DNA of 24,701 nucleotides from DAINBT01 sp036732785 (GCA_964537505.1 CAZICK010000058.1:1-24701), one strand, 5' to 3'. Positions 15,253 to 23,961 are shown, counted from the stretch's first letter. The notes: generated from the letters alone by a model not told the origin. Numbers and translations are program-made.

Positions 15253-16473
15253 ATAAAACTGACACATTGGATAGTACGGCGGTTTATAGCGAATTACCGT
15301 GAGACCGATCACGTCGAGGTCCGAGCGAAGTACGGGTCTCTGGAGGCGAACACGAGCATATACATTAATCTGCTTCTGTTTGCCGTTAAGCTGGTTCTGG
15401 GGTTGTCGGTCCGCAGCGTGGCGGTGATTGCCGATGCGGTGCACACTCTTTCCGATACAGGCACGTCGATCATTATTCTGATTGGGTTCAGGATTGCAAA
15501 GAAGCCGAGCGATGAGGAGCATCCGTTCGGTCACGGCCGGGCTGAGCCTATTGCGGCGTTGATCGTGGCGATGATGCTGATTATGGCTGGTTTCGAACTG
15601 ATGATGTCTGCCTGGGAACGGCTATTGCATCCGCAAATAGAAATTGCCAAGATCAATTGGATGGTGGTGGTTATTCTGGTAGGGACGGTCGTGGTCAAAG
15701 AGATGATGAGTCGTTTCGCTCGTGAGTTGGGAAGAATGATCGACTCGGATGCGCTGAAAGCCGATTTCTGGCATCATCGTTGTGATGTGTTTTCGACCAT
15801 ACTGGTACTGGCGGCGATGGTTTGTGTCCAGTCGGGTTTTGTGTACGTGGATGGGATAGCGGGGGTGGGCGTGGCGATGATAGTGATGTACAGCGGTTAT
15901 GTTGTTGCCCGTGATGCGATGGAACCGCTGCTGGGCGAGCGGCCTAGTCAGGAACTGCTCAGAAAGATCGAAGGCATTGCACGGGACGTCAAGGGTGTAA
16001 AGGGGGTTCATGACGTGATCGCCCATCGTTACGGTCAGACAAATCTCATTTCGCTGCATATCGAGGTTCGGGAAGATCGGCCTGTGGCCGAACTGCATGA
16101 CTTGTCGGAGCAGGTAGAGGAATTGCTCGAAAGACAGATGGGCGGTTCGGTGGTTGTGCACATCGATCCGCTCAATAAGAAACACGAGCGATATAGGGAG
16201 ATTAGTGATGCGATCGGTGAGGTCACGGCCAAGGATGAGCGTATTAAGGGTTTTCATGATTTGCGGATTGTCGGCCAGAAGGCAAAGGTAAGCGTGATAT
16301 TCGATATTACGCTGAGCGAGCAGGTGAACCGCCAGGAGAGAGAAGTTATCGTTGAGCAATTGCGGGAAGCTATGGTGAAACGGTTGCCCGATGTTCGCCT
16401 GGACATCAAGGCGGAACCGAGGTTTGCCTACAGCAGCTCTAACCGCATAGGGCACCGGGCTAAAAACCGCTAA
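15253..16473 (+). CDS. Cation diffusion facilitator transporter (Zn/Fe/Mn efflux type)
   Basis: Predicted metal2+/H+ antiporter of the cytoplasmic membrane. The open frame runs from just after the TAA at 15244. Family-like sequence begins at once: LTHWIVRRFI, then VRAKYGSLEA, then TM1 INLLLFAVKLVLGLSVRSVA. The first ATG/GTG/TTG codon is TTG 15403, which lies inside TM1 and would delete the N-terminus. I therefore place the start near ATA 15253, uncertainly. Site motifs follow: ADAVHTLSD, HPFGHGRAEPI, and DALKADFWHHRCD, which has the second HHxxD metal site. The C-terminal cytoplasmic part is long and contains two dimerisation-like segments (VKGVHDVIAHRYGQ and IKGFHDLRIVG). Either a non-standard start codon, a mutated start, or a sequence error is involved. 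Metal specificity cannot be read from sequence alone. Confidence 0.88.
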   Translation: MKLTHWIVRRFIANYRETDHVEVRAKYGSLEANTSIYINLLLFAVKLVLGLSVRSVAVIADAVHTLSDTGTSIIILIGFRIAKKPSDEEHPFGHGRAEPIAALIVAMMLIMAGFELMMSAWERLLHPQIEIAKINWMVVVILVGTVVVKEMMSRFARELGRMIDSDALKADFWHHRCDVFSTILVLAAMVCVQSGFVYVDGIAGVGVAMIVMYSGYVVARDAMEPLLGERPSQELLRKIEGIARDVKGVKGVHDVIAHRYGQTNLISLHIEVREDRPVAELHDLSEQVEELLERQMGGSVVVHIDPLNKKHERYREISDAIGEVTAKDERIKGFHDLRIVGQKAKVSVIFDITLSEQVNRQEREVIVEQLREAMVKRLPDVRLDIKAEPRFAYSSSNRIGHRAKNR

Positions 16474-16513
16474 ATGTTGCCTCAATCATATCGATTATGC
16501 CGATTATTCCTTT

Positions 16514-18178
16514 GTGAAGAATGAAGCCGAAAAAACAGTCATAAAACTCCAAAGCCACGACCAACCGGTTGAAAGAGCACATGGCAAAGGGCGGAATATA
16601 GCCGCAGTGCTCTTTCTGGGCGTAGTTACGATCACGTTTTTTACCTCGCATGGCACGCTCAGCGTGGATCCACCTAATCGATACATTGTGGCAAAATCCA
16701 TTGTGGATCACGGCGATCTCCGGATGAGGCTGGAACCGGATGAAACACATCCGCCAGGCACACGTATCGGCCGTGATGGGAACTATTATTCCGGTTTTGG
16801 TATCGGTCAAGCGATGATTTTCGCGGGACCGTACTATTTTTTTCATCATCTGCTCGGCATAGATTCCGACAAGATAATTCGTTCATTGATTTCGCTGACC
16901 GTTTTTCCGCTGACACTCGGTTTGATTGCGGTGGTGTTTTTCGCCCTTTTGCGTGGATTCGATTTTTCAAGAAGGCATAGTTATCTTGGGTCGGTCCTGC
17001 TGATTTTCGCGACCGGCCTCTGGCAGGTTTCAAAAGAGGGACAGGAAGACACACATTTAGCCCTTTTTTATATCGTTATAGCATACGCGATACGTGGCTA
17101 CCAAAAAAGTGGCGAGCTGAAACATCTGATCCTTTCGGGCTTTGCTGTTTCGTTTGCCTTTCTCACACGGTGCGATACCGCTCCCACTGTAATGTGCTAT
17201 ATGCTGTTCGCGTTTTATTTGATATATAGGAACAACCGGGCGGCGAATCCAGTTGAAGGTGTTTGCGGTAGCGGACCGGCCGATAGTTCCGGCAGATTGC
17301 GCCGGGGACTGATGCCATACGTGGTTGTGATCGCCTTTACTTTACCGGCACTGTTGATTCACTGTTATATAAACTACAGTATTTACGGCAATCCGTGGTC
17401 GGCGCCGCATAACTCGTTTTCCCTCGCGTTTTTGCCGAGGGGGCTGTCGGGTCTGCTGTTGAGTCCTGGCAGGAGTCTTTTTATTTATAACCCCATTATC
17501 GTGTTTGGGTTCATCGGGCTTATCTCGCTGTGGCGTTTTCATCGGGCCTGGGCGGTGTTTGCAGGAGTAACTTTTACCTGTTGTCTGATCCTGCACGCTG
17601 CGGTCGATTGCTTTCATGGAAACTGCTGCTGGGGGCCTCGTTATCTGTATCGTGTTATTCCGTTTTTATTTATTCCGCTGGCTTTTTGGCTTTTCGGCGA
17701 TCCGTCATCGCCGAAAAAATTCCAGAGTTTAACACGACGGCTTGTTACCATCGTCGTGGTGTGCTTGAGCGTACTTGTTCAGGTTGCCGCGGTTTCTATG
17801 CACCATGTTCGGGAGCTGACCCAGTTGGAAGCGGCCTACAACGTTTCATGGAGCGAACGTCAATGGACGATGTGGGAGCCACAGGCACGTTTTCTGATGA
17901 TGCGTCTGGTGAATATCGGCGAAAGTATCGACGAAATGATAAATGACAAGATCCGGCCGTGGCCTACTGTCCCGGACGATCAGCTTTCTGCGCAGGAAAA
18001 ACTGAATACTCCTGCGCTGCGATACCTAGCTTTTTGGCCGTTTCATATAACTTATTACCTGCCGGTGGTCTATCCCGCAATAACTGTTCCACTTTGGGGC
18101 TCGACGTTGCTGCTGCTGTTTGGTTTTACTATGGGGCTGTTTATTTTGTACCGCGGCTATCGAGGTTGTACGGGATAG
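16514..18178 (+). CDS. GT-C-like multi-pass membrane glycosyltransferase, family 39/RgtA-like
   Basis: A 554-aa protein with about ten to twelve membrane helices. DPPNRYIVAKSIVDHGDL (52-69) gives the acidic first-loop residue expected in GT-C enzymes. GLLLSPGRSLFIYNPI (313-328) and HGNCCWGPRYLYRVIPFL (368-385) match the pattern of bacterial proteins annotated as glycosyltransferase RgtA/B/C/D-like. It would use a polyprenyl-phosphate-linked sugar outside the membrane; acceptor unknown. A soluble loop of about 240-265 separates two helix groups. The start is GTG 16514 with no clear Shine-Dalgarno; no other start codon occurs upstream in frame back to the end of the CDF gene. It sits 40 bp after that gene, at the head of the glycan block. 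Confidence 0.72.
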   Translation: MKNEAEKTVIKLQSHDQPVERAHGKGRNIAAVLFLGVVTITFFTSHGTLSVDPPNRYIVAKSIVDHGDLRMRLEPDETHPPGTRIGRDGNYYSGFGIGQAMIFAGPYYFFHHLLGIDSDKIIRSLISLTVFPLTLGLIAVVFFALLRGFDFSRRHSYLGSVLLIFATGLWQVSKEGQEDTHLALFYIVIAYAIRGYQKSGELKHLILSGFAVSFAFLTRCDTAPTVMCYMLFAFYLIYRNNRAANPVEGVCGSGPADSSGRLRRGLMPYVVVIAFTLPALLIHCYINYSIYGNPWSAPHNSFSLAFLPRGLSGLLLSPGRSLFIYNPIIVFGFIGLISLWRFHRAWAVFAGVTFTCCLILHAAVDCFHGNCCWGPRYLYRVIPFLFIPLAFWLFGDPSSPKKFQSLTRRLVTIVVVCLSVLVQVAAVSMHHVRELTQLEAAYNVSWSERQWTMWEPQARFLMMRLVNIGESIDEMINDKIRPWPTVPDDQLSAQEKLNTPALRYLAFWPFHITYYLPVVYPAITVPLWGSTLLLLFGFTMGLFILYRGYRGCTG

Positions 18179-18413
18179 ATAGCGACAAGGGGGCAGTCCA
18201 CTGAAGCGACACGCCTGCCAAGGCCCTATAACTGTAATCGGCCGTTCGGGGAATCGTCATAATTGCGATAATCGATACAGCTTTTCGTTTAGCGGTTCAA
18301 CCAGGTGGAATATTAACCGATATAGACTACGAGTTGTTGTGCGGATTTTATCAGGTAAAACAACTTATCAGTATTTAACAATTATCTGTGGCAATTGGTA
18401 AAGGTCTCCAGAA
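18179..18413. other. 235-bp intergenic region with no recognised gene
   Basis: No gene, hairpin terminator or convincing promoter was found. A TTATCAG pair (18348 and 18365, 17 bp apart) precedes the ligase-like gene; AAGG near 18400 is its likely ribosome site. Confidence 0.5.
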
Positions 18414-19829
18414 ATGGATTTCCTGCATGATCCGATAATTTTAGCATTTTCGGTTCTGGTGCTGCTGGTGGGTATTTTGATGTTTCGATCGCAGCAGCGT
18501 CCGGACATTTGGCTGCCGGTGACAGTCATTTTGATTTTTGCATTGCCGAGGGCGGGACTGATATTGCCTTTTGTGGATTTACCGCTGCCGTTAGCTCACA
18601 TATTGGCATCGGTTTTTATTATTGAATGGCTCGTCCAGCGTCAGAAACCGGTCAGTGGTGGAGTACGTTTCAATCGATTTTTTCTATTTTACGCGATAGC
18701 TGCCGGTGTTGGGCTGATGTTAGGTTTGATCGGTCGCGCCAGTTATATTGTGATATTTATGGAGTTATGTTTTTATCTTTTCGTGATAGGCATTTTCTTT
18801 TATGCCAGCGAAACGTTTTTTCAACAGCGGCATTTTTTGCTGTTTTTCCGGATGGTTTTGGTCATATCGGTTTTGGTCAGCCTTTATGGGATATCGCAGA
18901 TGTATCTGGGGTCAAGATCTTTGGTTCCGAATGTAACATATACCGCGGGCGGCGCAAGCGTTGCGAGGACGTATGTTGAGGCAAAGGAAATGGAGAACAT
19001 TCGGGTTTTGTCGAGTTACGGCGACCCGAACGTCTTGGCCAGTCAACTGGTAGTTTTTGTGGGGATGGCGTTGGCGCTGGTGATAGGCGCAGGTATATCG
19101 TGGGGTGTGCGGTTGCTTTGTCTGGGGGTGCTGATCATAAATGTTCTATGCATAGTTTGTACGGGTTCGCGGATGGGTTTGATATGTCTGCTCATTGTTC
19201 CCATAATAATCCTGGGTTGGCGAACGCGATGGGCTTTTTTGATGCTGCCTCTCATTGTACTGGCAGGTTTTCTTTGGGCTCCCCAGTTGATTCAGTCAAG
19301 GTTGGGAGGACAGTTTCAAGGCGTAATTGAGGGTACGGAAGGGAGACTTATGTTCCCGGAGATGGCCTGGGAGCTTTTCAAGGGGTTGCCATTCGGTTGT
19401 GGATTTGGCAGAAAAGTTGCATTGCAGATGAGCGGCTTGGACTGGAGTTTCATAATAAAGAATACGCAGACCATCTGGGCCAGCGGTTTTAATTCCTTCT
19501 GGTTGAACATGTTTTGCCGACTGGGGGTGCCCGGGCTGCTGAGTTTTCTGTTGGTTCTGATAGTTTTGTTTCGATATATCTGGTGTCAGGCCAGGATGGT
19601 GAATGACGTTTATGTCAAAGCTGTTCTGGTGGGGACGCTGGCGGGATTTGTCGGTCAGGGAGCAATCTGGATGATAAACAATACGTATATGCTGCCGGGA
19701 GGTGGTTTGAATTTCTGGTTTACGATGGGAATGATGGTGGCGGGTTGTCGTGCGTTTGCGGTACAGACGTATCCGACGATGCTTCCGGTACAGCCGCAGT
19801 GGCTGGCCAGACAGGTTGCTACGGCGTGA
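18414..19829 (+). CDS. O-antigen ligase/polymerase-like membrane protein (Wzy/WaaL type)
   Basis: A 471-aa polytopic protein with about eleven or twelve hydrophobic segments. It is predicted to polymerise or ligate lipid-linked glycan units at the periplasmic face. The large loop between about 165 and 205 carries RVLSSYGDPNVLAS (197-210), a block typical of Wzy_C/O-antigen ligase proteins. CTGSRMGLI (249-257) is the conserved arginine-containing segment after it. A second extracytoplasmic loop follows, with GRLMFPEMAWELFKGLPFGCG. Polymerase and ligase functions cannot be separated from sequence. No dedicated flippase gene is visible in the window. It precedes the radical SAM gene across a 129-bp purine-rich spacer. 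Confidence 0.82.
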   Translation: MDFLHDPIILAFSVLVLLVGILMFRSQQRPDIWLPVTVILIFALPRAGLILPFVDLPLPLAHILASVFIIEWLVQRQKPVSGGVRFNRFFLFYAIAAGVGLMLGLIGRASYIVIFMELCFYLFVIGIFFYASETFFQQRHFLLFFRMVLVISVLVSLYGISQMYLGSRSLVPNVTYTAGGASVARTYVEAKEMENIRVLSSYGDPNVLASQLVVFVGMALALVIGAGISWGVRLLCLGVLIINVLCIVCTGSRMGLICLLIVPIIILGWRTRWAFLMLPLIVLAGFLWAPQLIQSRLGGQFQGVIEGTEGRLMFPEMAWELFKGLPFGCGFGRKVALQMSGLDWSFIIKNTQTIWASGFNSFWLNMFCRLGVPGLLSFLLVLIVLFRYIWCQARMVNDVYVKAVLVGTLAGFVGQGAIWMINNTYMLPGGGLNFWFTMGMMVAGCRAFAVQTYPTMLPVQPQWLARQVATA

Positions 19830-19958
19830 GAGGAGTAGATTGGTAGATGAGGGGAGAAAAGAAAGAGCTACAGGGGCAAAGCGAAGGACGAGAAGCCAAG
19901 AACAAGAGACGAGAAACAAAAAAGAAAGAACAGGGCTGGTCCTTGTGAAAAAATCACC
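19830..19958 (+). other. Purine-rich intergenic spacer with short direct repeats
   Basis: The stretch is overwhelmingly A and G on the plus strand. GACGAGAA occurs at 19887 and again at 19908. The left part (GAGTAGATTGGTAGATGAGG) resembles the rnfA-rnfB spacer words. There is no hairpin; the radical SAM gene that follows lacks a clear Shine-Dalgarno. Confidence 0.5.
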
Positions 19959-21407
19959 ATGAAAATAGTTTATCTCAACGGACCTTATCATCGACTGGCG
20001 TACTCACGCAGCAGTCGATCCCCTGCGGTAACCAAAAGCGGCACGGTTTATTACCCTTTATGGTTGGCTTATGCCGCCGGCGTAGCGCGGCAGGAAGAAA
20101 ATTTTGATGTCGAACTGATAGACGCCGTGGCCAGACGGTGGGATCGCTCCGATGTGGTGAAATATCTCAGGGACGCTTCGCCAGAGCTGGTTTTTTGTGA
20201 CACTTCCACGCCAAGTATTGATGAAGATATGGCTACGGCCGGCGCGATCAAGGACGCGTTGGAACACTGCCGGGTGGTCATGGTGGGCACTCATGCCACC
20301 GCGTTGCCGGAAGAAGTACTAAGGGCTCAGCCGCGGATTGACGCGGTGGCTCGTGGCGAATATGACATTACAGCCGTGGAGCTGGCTAAAGCTCAGAGAG
20401 AAGGTCGTTCGTGGAAAACAGTAGATGGCGTTACTTTGCGTCAGGGTGAGGAGCTTGTAGTTAGCCCGGATCGGCAACTGATACAGGACCTTGATAAATT
20501 GCCCTTTGTGAGCAAGGTATATAAGGAATCTTTACGTCTGAAAGATTACTTTTTTTCCGCGGCACAGTTTCCGATGGTGATGATTATTACTTCTCGTGGT
20601 TGTACGCATCGGTGTCGATGGTGTTTGTATCCGCAGGTTATGCACCGGGGAAAGTACCGGATGCGCAGCAGTGAGAACGTGGCGGCGGAGTTCGCCTATA
20701 TTGCCCAGGAACTGCCCGGCGTTCGTGAAATAGGTATTGAGGATGACTTGTTTACGGGCAGTAAAAGGCGGCTGCGTGACATCTGCGAATTGCTGATCGC
20801 ACAAAACAATCGGCTGAACTTTTGGTGCGATACGAGGGTTGACCTGGATTACGAGACGATGCGTTTGATGAAGGCGGCTGGATGTCGTCTGTTGATAGCT
20901 GGTTTCGAGAGCGCCGATCAGGCGATTCTGGACCGGATCGACAAAGGCACTCAATCGGAACAGGCCGGTCAGTTTATGGCCGATGCCAGGCGGGCCGGGT
21001 TGCTCGTTCATGGTTGTTTTGTCTTGGGCAATCCAGGCGAAACCTATGCGAGTATGCAGGTGACATTGGAGTTTGCCAAGAAGCTTGATCCTGACACGGT
21101 GCAGTTTTTCCCCATGATTGTTTATCCGGGTACGAGTATGTATCGATGGGCTTCGGAAAATCATTATCTGCGAAGTGAAAACTATAACGAATGGCTTACG
21201 GCGGAGGGCTTGCATAACAGCGTGGTGGATATACCTGGGCTGGAGGGGCGGGAAGTAGTGCGATTTTGTAATTATGCACGACGTGAGTTTTATCTGCGTC
21301 GGAATTACATCTTTCGCAAACTGATTCAATCGTTTACCAGTGGGCACGAGGCAAAACGTAATATCAAGGCGTTTCGGCGTTTTGCACGGCATTTGATAGC
21401 CGGTTGA
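19959..21407 (+). CDS. B12-binding-domain radical SAM protein in glycan cluster
   Basis: A 482-aa protein with an N-terminal cobalamin-binding-like Rossmann domain (1-145) and a radical SAM core. SRGCTHRCRWC (212-222) is the CxxxCxxC 4Fe-4S site, with C215, C219 and C222. IGIEDDLF and GFESADQAIL are standard barrel blocks, and GCFVLGNPGET follows. The N-terminal domain has VGTHATALPEEV (109-120), but I see no DxHxxG motif, so base-off cobalamin binding through that histidine is doubtful. It resembles the broad class that includes HpnJ-like and glycan-cluster enzymes. Substrate unknown; context suggests modification of a lipid or sugar in the envelope glycan pathway. It lies 24 bp upstream of the methyltransferase gene. 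Confidence 0.88.
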   Translation: MKIVYLNGPYHRLAYSRSSRSPAVTKSGTVYYPLWLAYAAGVARQEENFDVELIDAVARRWDRSDVVKYLRDASPELVFCDTSTPSIDEDMATAGAIKDALEHCRVVMVGTHATALPEEVLRAQPRIDAVARGEYDITAVELAKAQREGRSWKTVDGVTLRQGEELVVSPDRQLIQDLDKLPFVSKVYKESLRLKDYFFSAAQFPMVMIITSRGCTHRCRWCLYPQVMHRGKYRMRSSENVAAEFAYIAQELPGVREIGIEDDLFTGSKRRLRDICELLIAQNNRLNFWCDTRVDLDYETMRLMKAAGCRLLIAGFESADQAILDRIDKGTQSEQAGQFMADARRAGLLVHGCFVLGNPGETYASMQVTLEFAKKLDPDTVQFFPMIVYPGTSMYRWASENHYLRSENYNEWLTAEGLHNSVVDIPGLEGREVVRFCNYARREFYLRRNYIFRKLIQSFTSGHEAKRNIKAFRRFARHLIAG

Positions 21408-21431
21408 TTTTTTACGTTATGGGCGGTTGGT

Positions 21432-22373
21432 ATGGAAAGTGTGATTTGTGAGAAAAACAAGGACATGAAGGTTGTGCCTGCGGTACGGTGGGAGCAGGTA
21501 GTGTGCAATCTTTGCGGCCGGGATGAAAGTGAACCGTATCACAGGGAACGGCTGCCATATTTTGACGAAATGCTGGATTTTCAGATAGTGCGTTGCCGTC
21601 ATTGCGGATTGGTTTATACGAATCCGAGGCTGGCGGATCATAACGTCGCTTATCTGCTGGGTAGTAGCGATGATCCGGAGGAGATAGAAAGGCACGGCCA
21701 GGCCAAGGGGACTGTTTTTGTCGGGGCGCTGGACGAAATTGAACGTTTGCAGCAGCGCAGCGGAGATAAAACCGGCGGCAGATTGCTGGACGTCGGCTGC
21801 GGCAGCGGGCATTTTCTGGCTGCGGCCCGACAGCGGGGTTTTGAGGTGTGTGGTATCGAGCCGGCTTGCGTATCGGCCAATTACGGGGTTGAAAAGTTTG
21901 GCCTGGAGGTTATCGGTAAGAATATTCTCGATGTCGATTTGCCTGCCGAGAGCTTTGATGTGATTACGGCGTGGGATGTGATCGAACACGTAGCGGATCC
22001 GCAGGCCGTTTTGGAACAGTGCGCCGACTGGCTGCGCCCGGGTGGGATAATGGCGCTGCGCTTTCCTTCAGCGACGTGGCAGAAGATCAAAGCGGCGATT
22101 TTACATCAACTAATGGCCAGCCGACGATGGGTTTTTGGACCGACGATACATTTGTATTTTTTTACCGAACAGACATTTACTCGAATAGGTCAAAATGTGG
22201 GACTGGAAGTTCTCAGAACGAAAACGACCGCTGCCGAAGCTAACACCAATAGTGCCGTTCTCGATCATGTCAAGCTGGTCAGTAATATGGTGATTCGCGG
22301 TATCGAGACGATCAGCGGCAGACATCTGGGAAATCTGGAGGTCTATTGTCGCAAAAGAGAGGGGAATTTATAA
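21432..22373 (+). CDS. Class I SAM methyltransferase with N-terminal zinc ribbon
   Basis: A predicted cytosolic methyltransferase of 313 aa. Two CxxC pairs (C25/C28 and C55/C58) form a small zinc ribbon at the N-terminus. LLDVGCGSGHFLAAA (118-132) is SAM-binding motif I. FDVITAWDVIEHVADP (about 172-187) is motif II/post II, and LRPGGIMALRFP follows. This zinc-ribbon plus Methyltransf_11/23 architecture is common in sugar C- or O-methyltransferases of surface-polysaccharide loci; the substrate here is unknown. ATG at 21432 has a GGGCGG-like stretch before it; an in-frame ATG at codon 12 is a weaker alternative because AAGGAC abuts it. It ends one base before the next gene's ATG. Confidence 0.88.
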   Translation: MESVICEKNKDMKVVPAVRWEQVVCNLCGRDESEPYHRERLPYFDEMLDFQIVRCRHCGLVYTNPRLADHNVAYLLGSSDDPEEIERHGQAKGTVFVGALDEIERLQQRSGDKTGGRLLDVGCGSGHFLAAARQRGFEVCGIEPACVSANYGVEKFGLEVIGKNILDVDLPAESFDVITAWDVIEHVADPQAVLEQCADWLRPGGIMALRFPSATWQKIKAAILHQLMASRRWVFGPTIHLYFFTEQTFTRIGQNVGLEVLRTKTTAAEANTNSAVLDHVKLVSNMVIRGIETISGRHLGNLEVYCRKREGNL

Positions 22374-22374
22374 A

Positions 22375-23583
22375 ATGAGTGGCCAGACCCATGATATCTT
22401 GCAATTGGTTTTTTGGGCGAGCCTGGGAGCAACGGTTTACACTTACTTCTTGTATCCGCTACTGCTGATGGTATTGTCACATCTGGTGCGGGGGAACCGG
22501 GGAAAAGTCGGATACCCATCGGCAGAGCAAGTTGCCGATAATATGCTGCCGAGGGTTACAATGGTAATCAGCGCTTATAACGAAGAGGCGGTTCTGCCGG
22601 GGAAAATCGCCAACTGCAAGGCTATCGATTATCCCACCGAAAGGATTTCGTTTCTGATCGGATCGGACGGGTCGGACGACGGGACGACTGATATCTTACG
22701 CAATATCAATGACAATCGCTTTGGTACCGTGCACAATCCGGTTCGTTCGGGCAAAGTGCAGATGCTCAACCAGTTGTTAAAGATGGTTACGCTAAGCGAT
22801 ATTGTGGTCTTTTCAGACGCCAATACGATGTATCAGGCCGATGCGATACGGCAGATGGTCAAGCCGTTCGAACAGCCCCAGGTTGGTTGCGTGATCGGAA
22901 AGCTGGAACTGACGGCGCCGGCAGGTGATCGGAACGCATGTCAACCGGAAGGTCTTTACTGGCGGTACGAAAACCGGATCAAGCAAATGGAAAGTGCCCT
23001 GGGTGCGGTTCCCACCATCAACGGTGGCATATTCGCAATCCGTCGGCAGCTTTACGAGGAACTGCCCGGCCATACGGTGACGGAAGATCAGGTGCTGGGT
23101 ATGAAGATTATGGTGCGCGGGTATCGATGTATGTTTGTCGAGAACGCGCGAGCGCGGGAAACGGTGTCGAACTGGGCGGGCGAACTGCGCCGGCGGGTTC
23201 GAATAAGCGCGGGCAATTTTCAGTCGTTGTTTATGGTGCCGGGTATTATGAATCCGCGTTGCGGGAGGGTTAGTTTTGCCTTTATCAGTCACAAGCTTCT
23301 GCGTTGGCTGGTTCCTTTCTTTCTGGCGGCGATGCTGACAGCGAATGTCTTGCTGGCGGGGGAGCCTTTCTACGGCAGTACACTGCTTTTGCAGGCATTA
23401 TTTTATGCCGGTGGCCTGATCGGCATAGCGTTGCCAAAGCTCAGCGTCCCCAAGATATTGATAGTACCAAAATATTTTCTGGCGATGAATATTGCTATTC
23501 TTCTGGGTTTGGCGCGTTTTCTGACGAGGAGTCAGAGGGTCACCTGGACCAAAGCCGCCAGGCACGAACCTTCTTCGAAATAG
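22375..23583 (+). CDS. Membrane-anchored family 2 glycosyltransferase (processive/BcsA-like group)
   Basis: A 402-aa GT2 enzyme with one N-terminal helix (about 9-34) and three or four C-terminal helices (about 300-388), the layout of membrane synthases that build or extend glycans. SAYNEEAVL (66-74), GSDGSDDGT (96-104) and FSDANT (146-151, the DxD equivalent) bind nucleotide sugar. NGGIFAIRR (216-224) and TEDQVLG (236-242, catalytic acid region) follow. LRRRVRISAGNFQS (271-284) takes the place of the QxxRW block. GAGGGG lies upstream of ATG 22375, 1 bp after the methyltransferase stop, so the two are probably co-translated. Sugar and product are unknown. Confidence 0.88.
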   Translation: MSGQTHDILQLVFWASLGATVYTYFLYPLLLMVLSHLVRGNRGKVGYPSAEQVADNMLPRVTMVISAYNEEAVLPGKIANCKAIDYPTERISFLIGSDGSDDGTTDILRNINDNRFGTVHNPVRSGKVQMLNQLLKMVTLSDIVVFSDANTMYQADAIRQMVKPFEQPQVGCVIGKLELTAPAGDRNACQPEGLYWRYENRIKQMESALGAVPTINGGIFAIRRQLYEELPGHTVTEDQVLGMKIMVRGYRCMFVENARARETVSNWAGELRRRVRISAGNFQSLFMVPGIMNPRCGRVSFAFISHKLLRWLVPFFLAAMLTANVLLAGEPFYGSTLLLQALFYAGGLIGIALPKLSVPKILIVPKYFLAMNIAILLGLARFLTRSQRVTWTKAARHEPSSK

Positions 23584-23646
23584 CAGACCTCGGCTGATAC
23601 TTCGCAAGAGGGGATACCCGGCGTCGTTATCCACTAATAAGAAAAC

Positions 23647-23674
23647 GTGAAAAACCAATCGTTATGGGTATAAT
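23647..23674 (+). promoter_or_regulatory. Candidate promoter for the decayed flavoprotein gene
   Basis: An exact TATAAT (23669-23674) stands 34 bp before ATG 23708, with a weak GTGAAA (23647-23652) at 16-bp spacing. Confidence 0.3.
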
Positions 23675-23707
23675 AGTGTTATAGTGGTCGGATTATGGAC
23701 GCCTGTT

Positions 23708-23943
23708 ATGAGTGAAGGGTTGAAGCTGAGAGAGAACGATCGTGTGGCGGTCATCGGTGCGGGACCGGCTGGGTTGATTTTCTTGATCAGTTTGGCTTGC
23801 GGATACATCCATTTGTTCCGCCGATGCGAGCGGTCGAGCTCGGGGTCATAATGCCAAAATTTAATCATCTCAGCATCAACATAGCCGGACGAAACGGAGG
23901 ACAGATATTAAAGAATTTAGTGGACGAGTTGGTGGGTGGATGA
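23708..23943 (+). pseudogene. Decayed FAD/NAD(P)-binding oxidoreductase remnant
   Basis: The frame from ATG 23708 encodes RVAVIGAGPAGLIFL, a textbook N-terminal dinucleotide-binding beta-alpha start (GxGxxG), and then stops at about codon 48. From about 23782 a different frame continues open to TGA 23941-23943 with FGLRIHPFVPPMRAVELG and MPKFNHLSINIAG. That resembles an internal segment of geranylgeranyl-reductase-like flavoproteins. The two pieces fit an internal deletion with a frameshift, since the real family is about 350-500 aa. The GxGxxG call is direct; linking the second piece to the same family is inference. The remainder of the 378-bp gap 23584-23961 holds a candidate promoter and short-word repeats. 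Confidence 0.5.
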
Positions 23944-23956
23944 GTGTTAAGTGGGT
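23921..23956. repeat. Short-word intergenic repeat before dtd 3' end
   Basis: GAGTTGGTGGGTGGATGAGTG resembles, in shorter words such as GGATGAGTG, the spacers after rnfA and before the radical SAM gene. It overlaps the end of the flavoprotein remnant. Confidence 0.35.
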
Positions 23957-23961
23957 CGGTA

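Noticed and set aside
15622..16485. 287-codon minus-strand frame
   Set aside because: Antisense to the CDF gene, with no motifs.
20532..21392. 286-codon minus-strand frame
   Set aside because: Antisense to the radical SAM gene, which has the CxxxCxxC site and barrel motifs.
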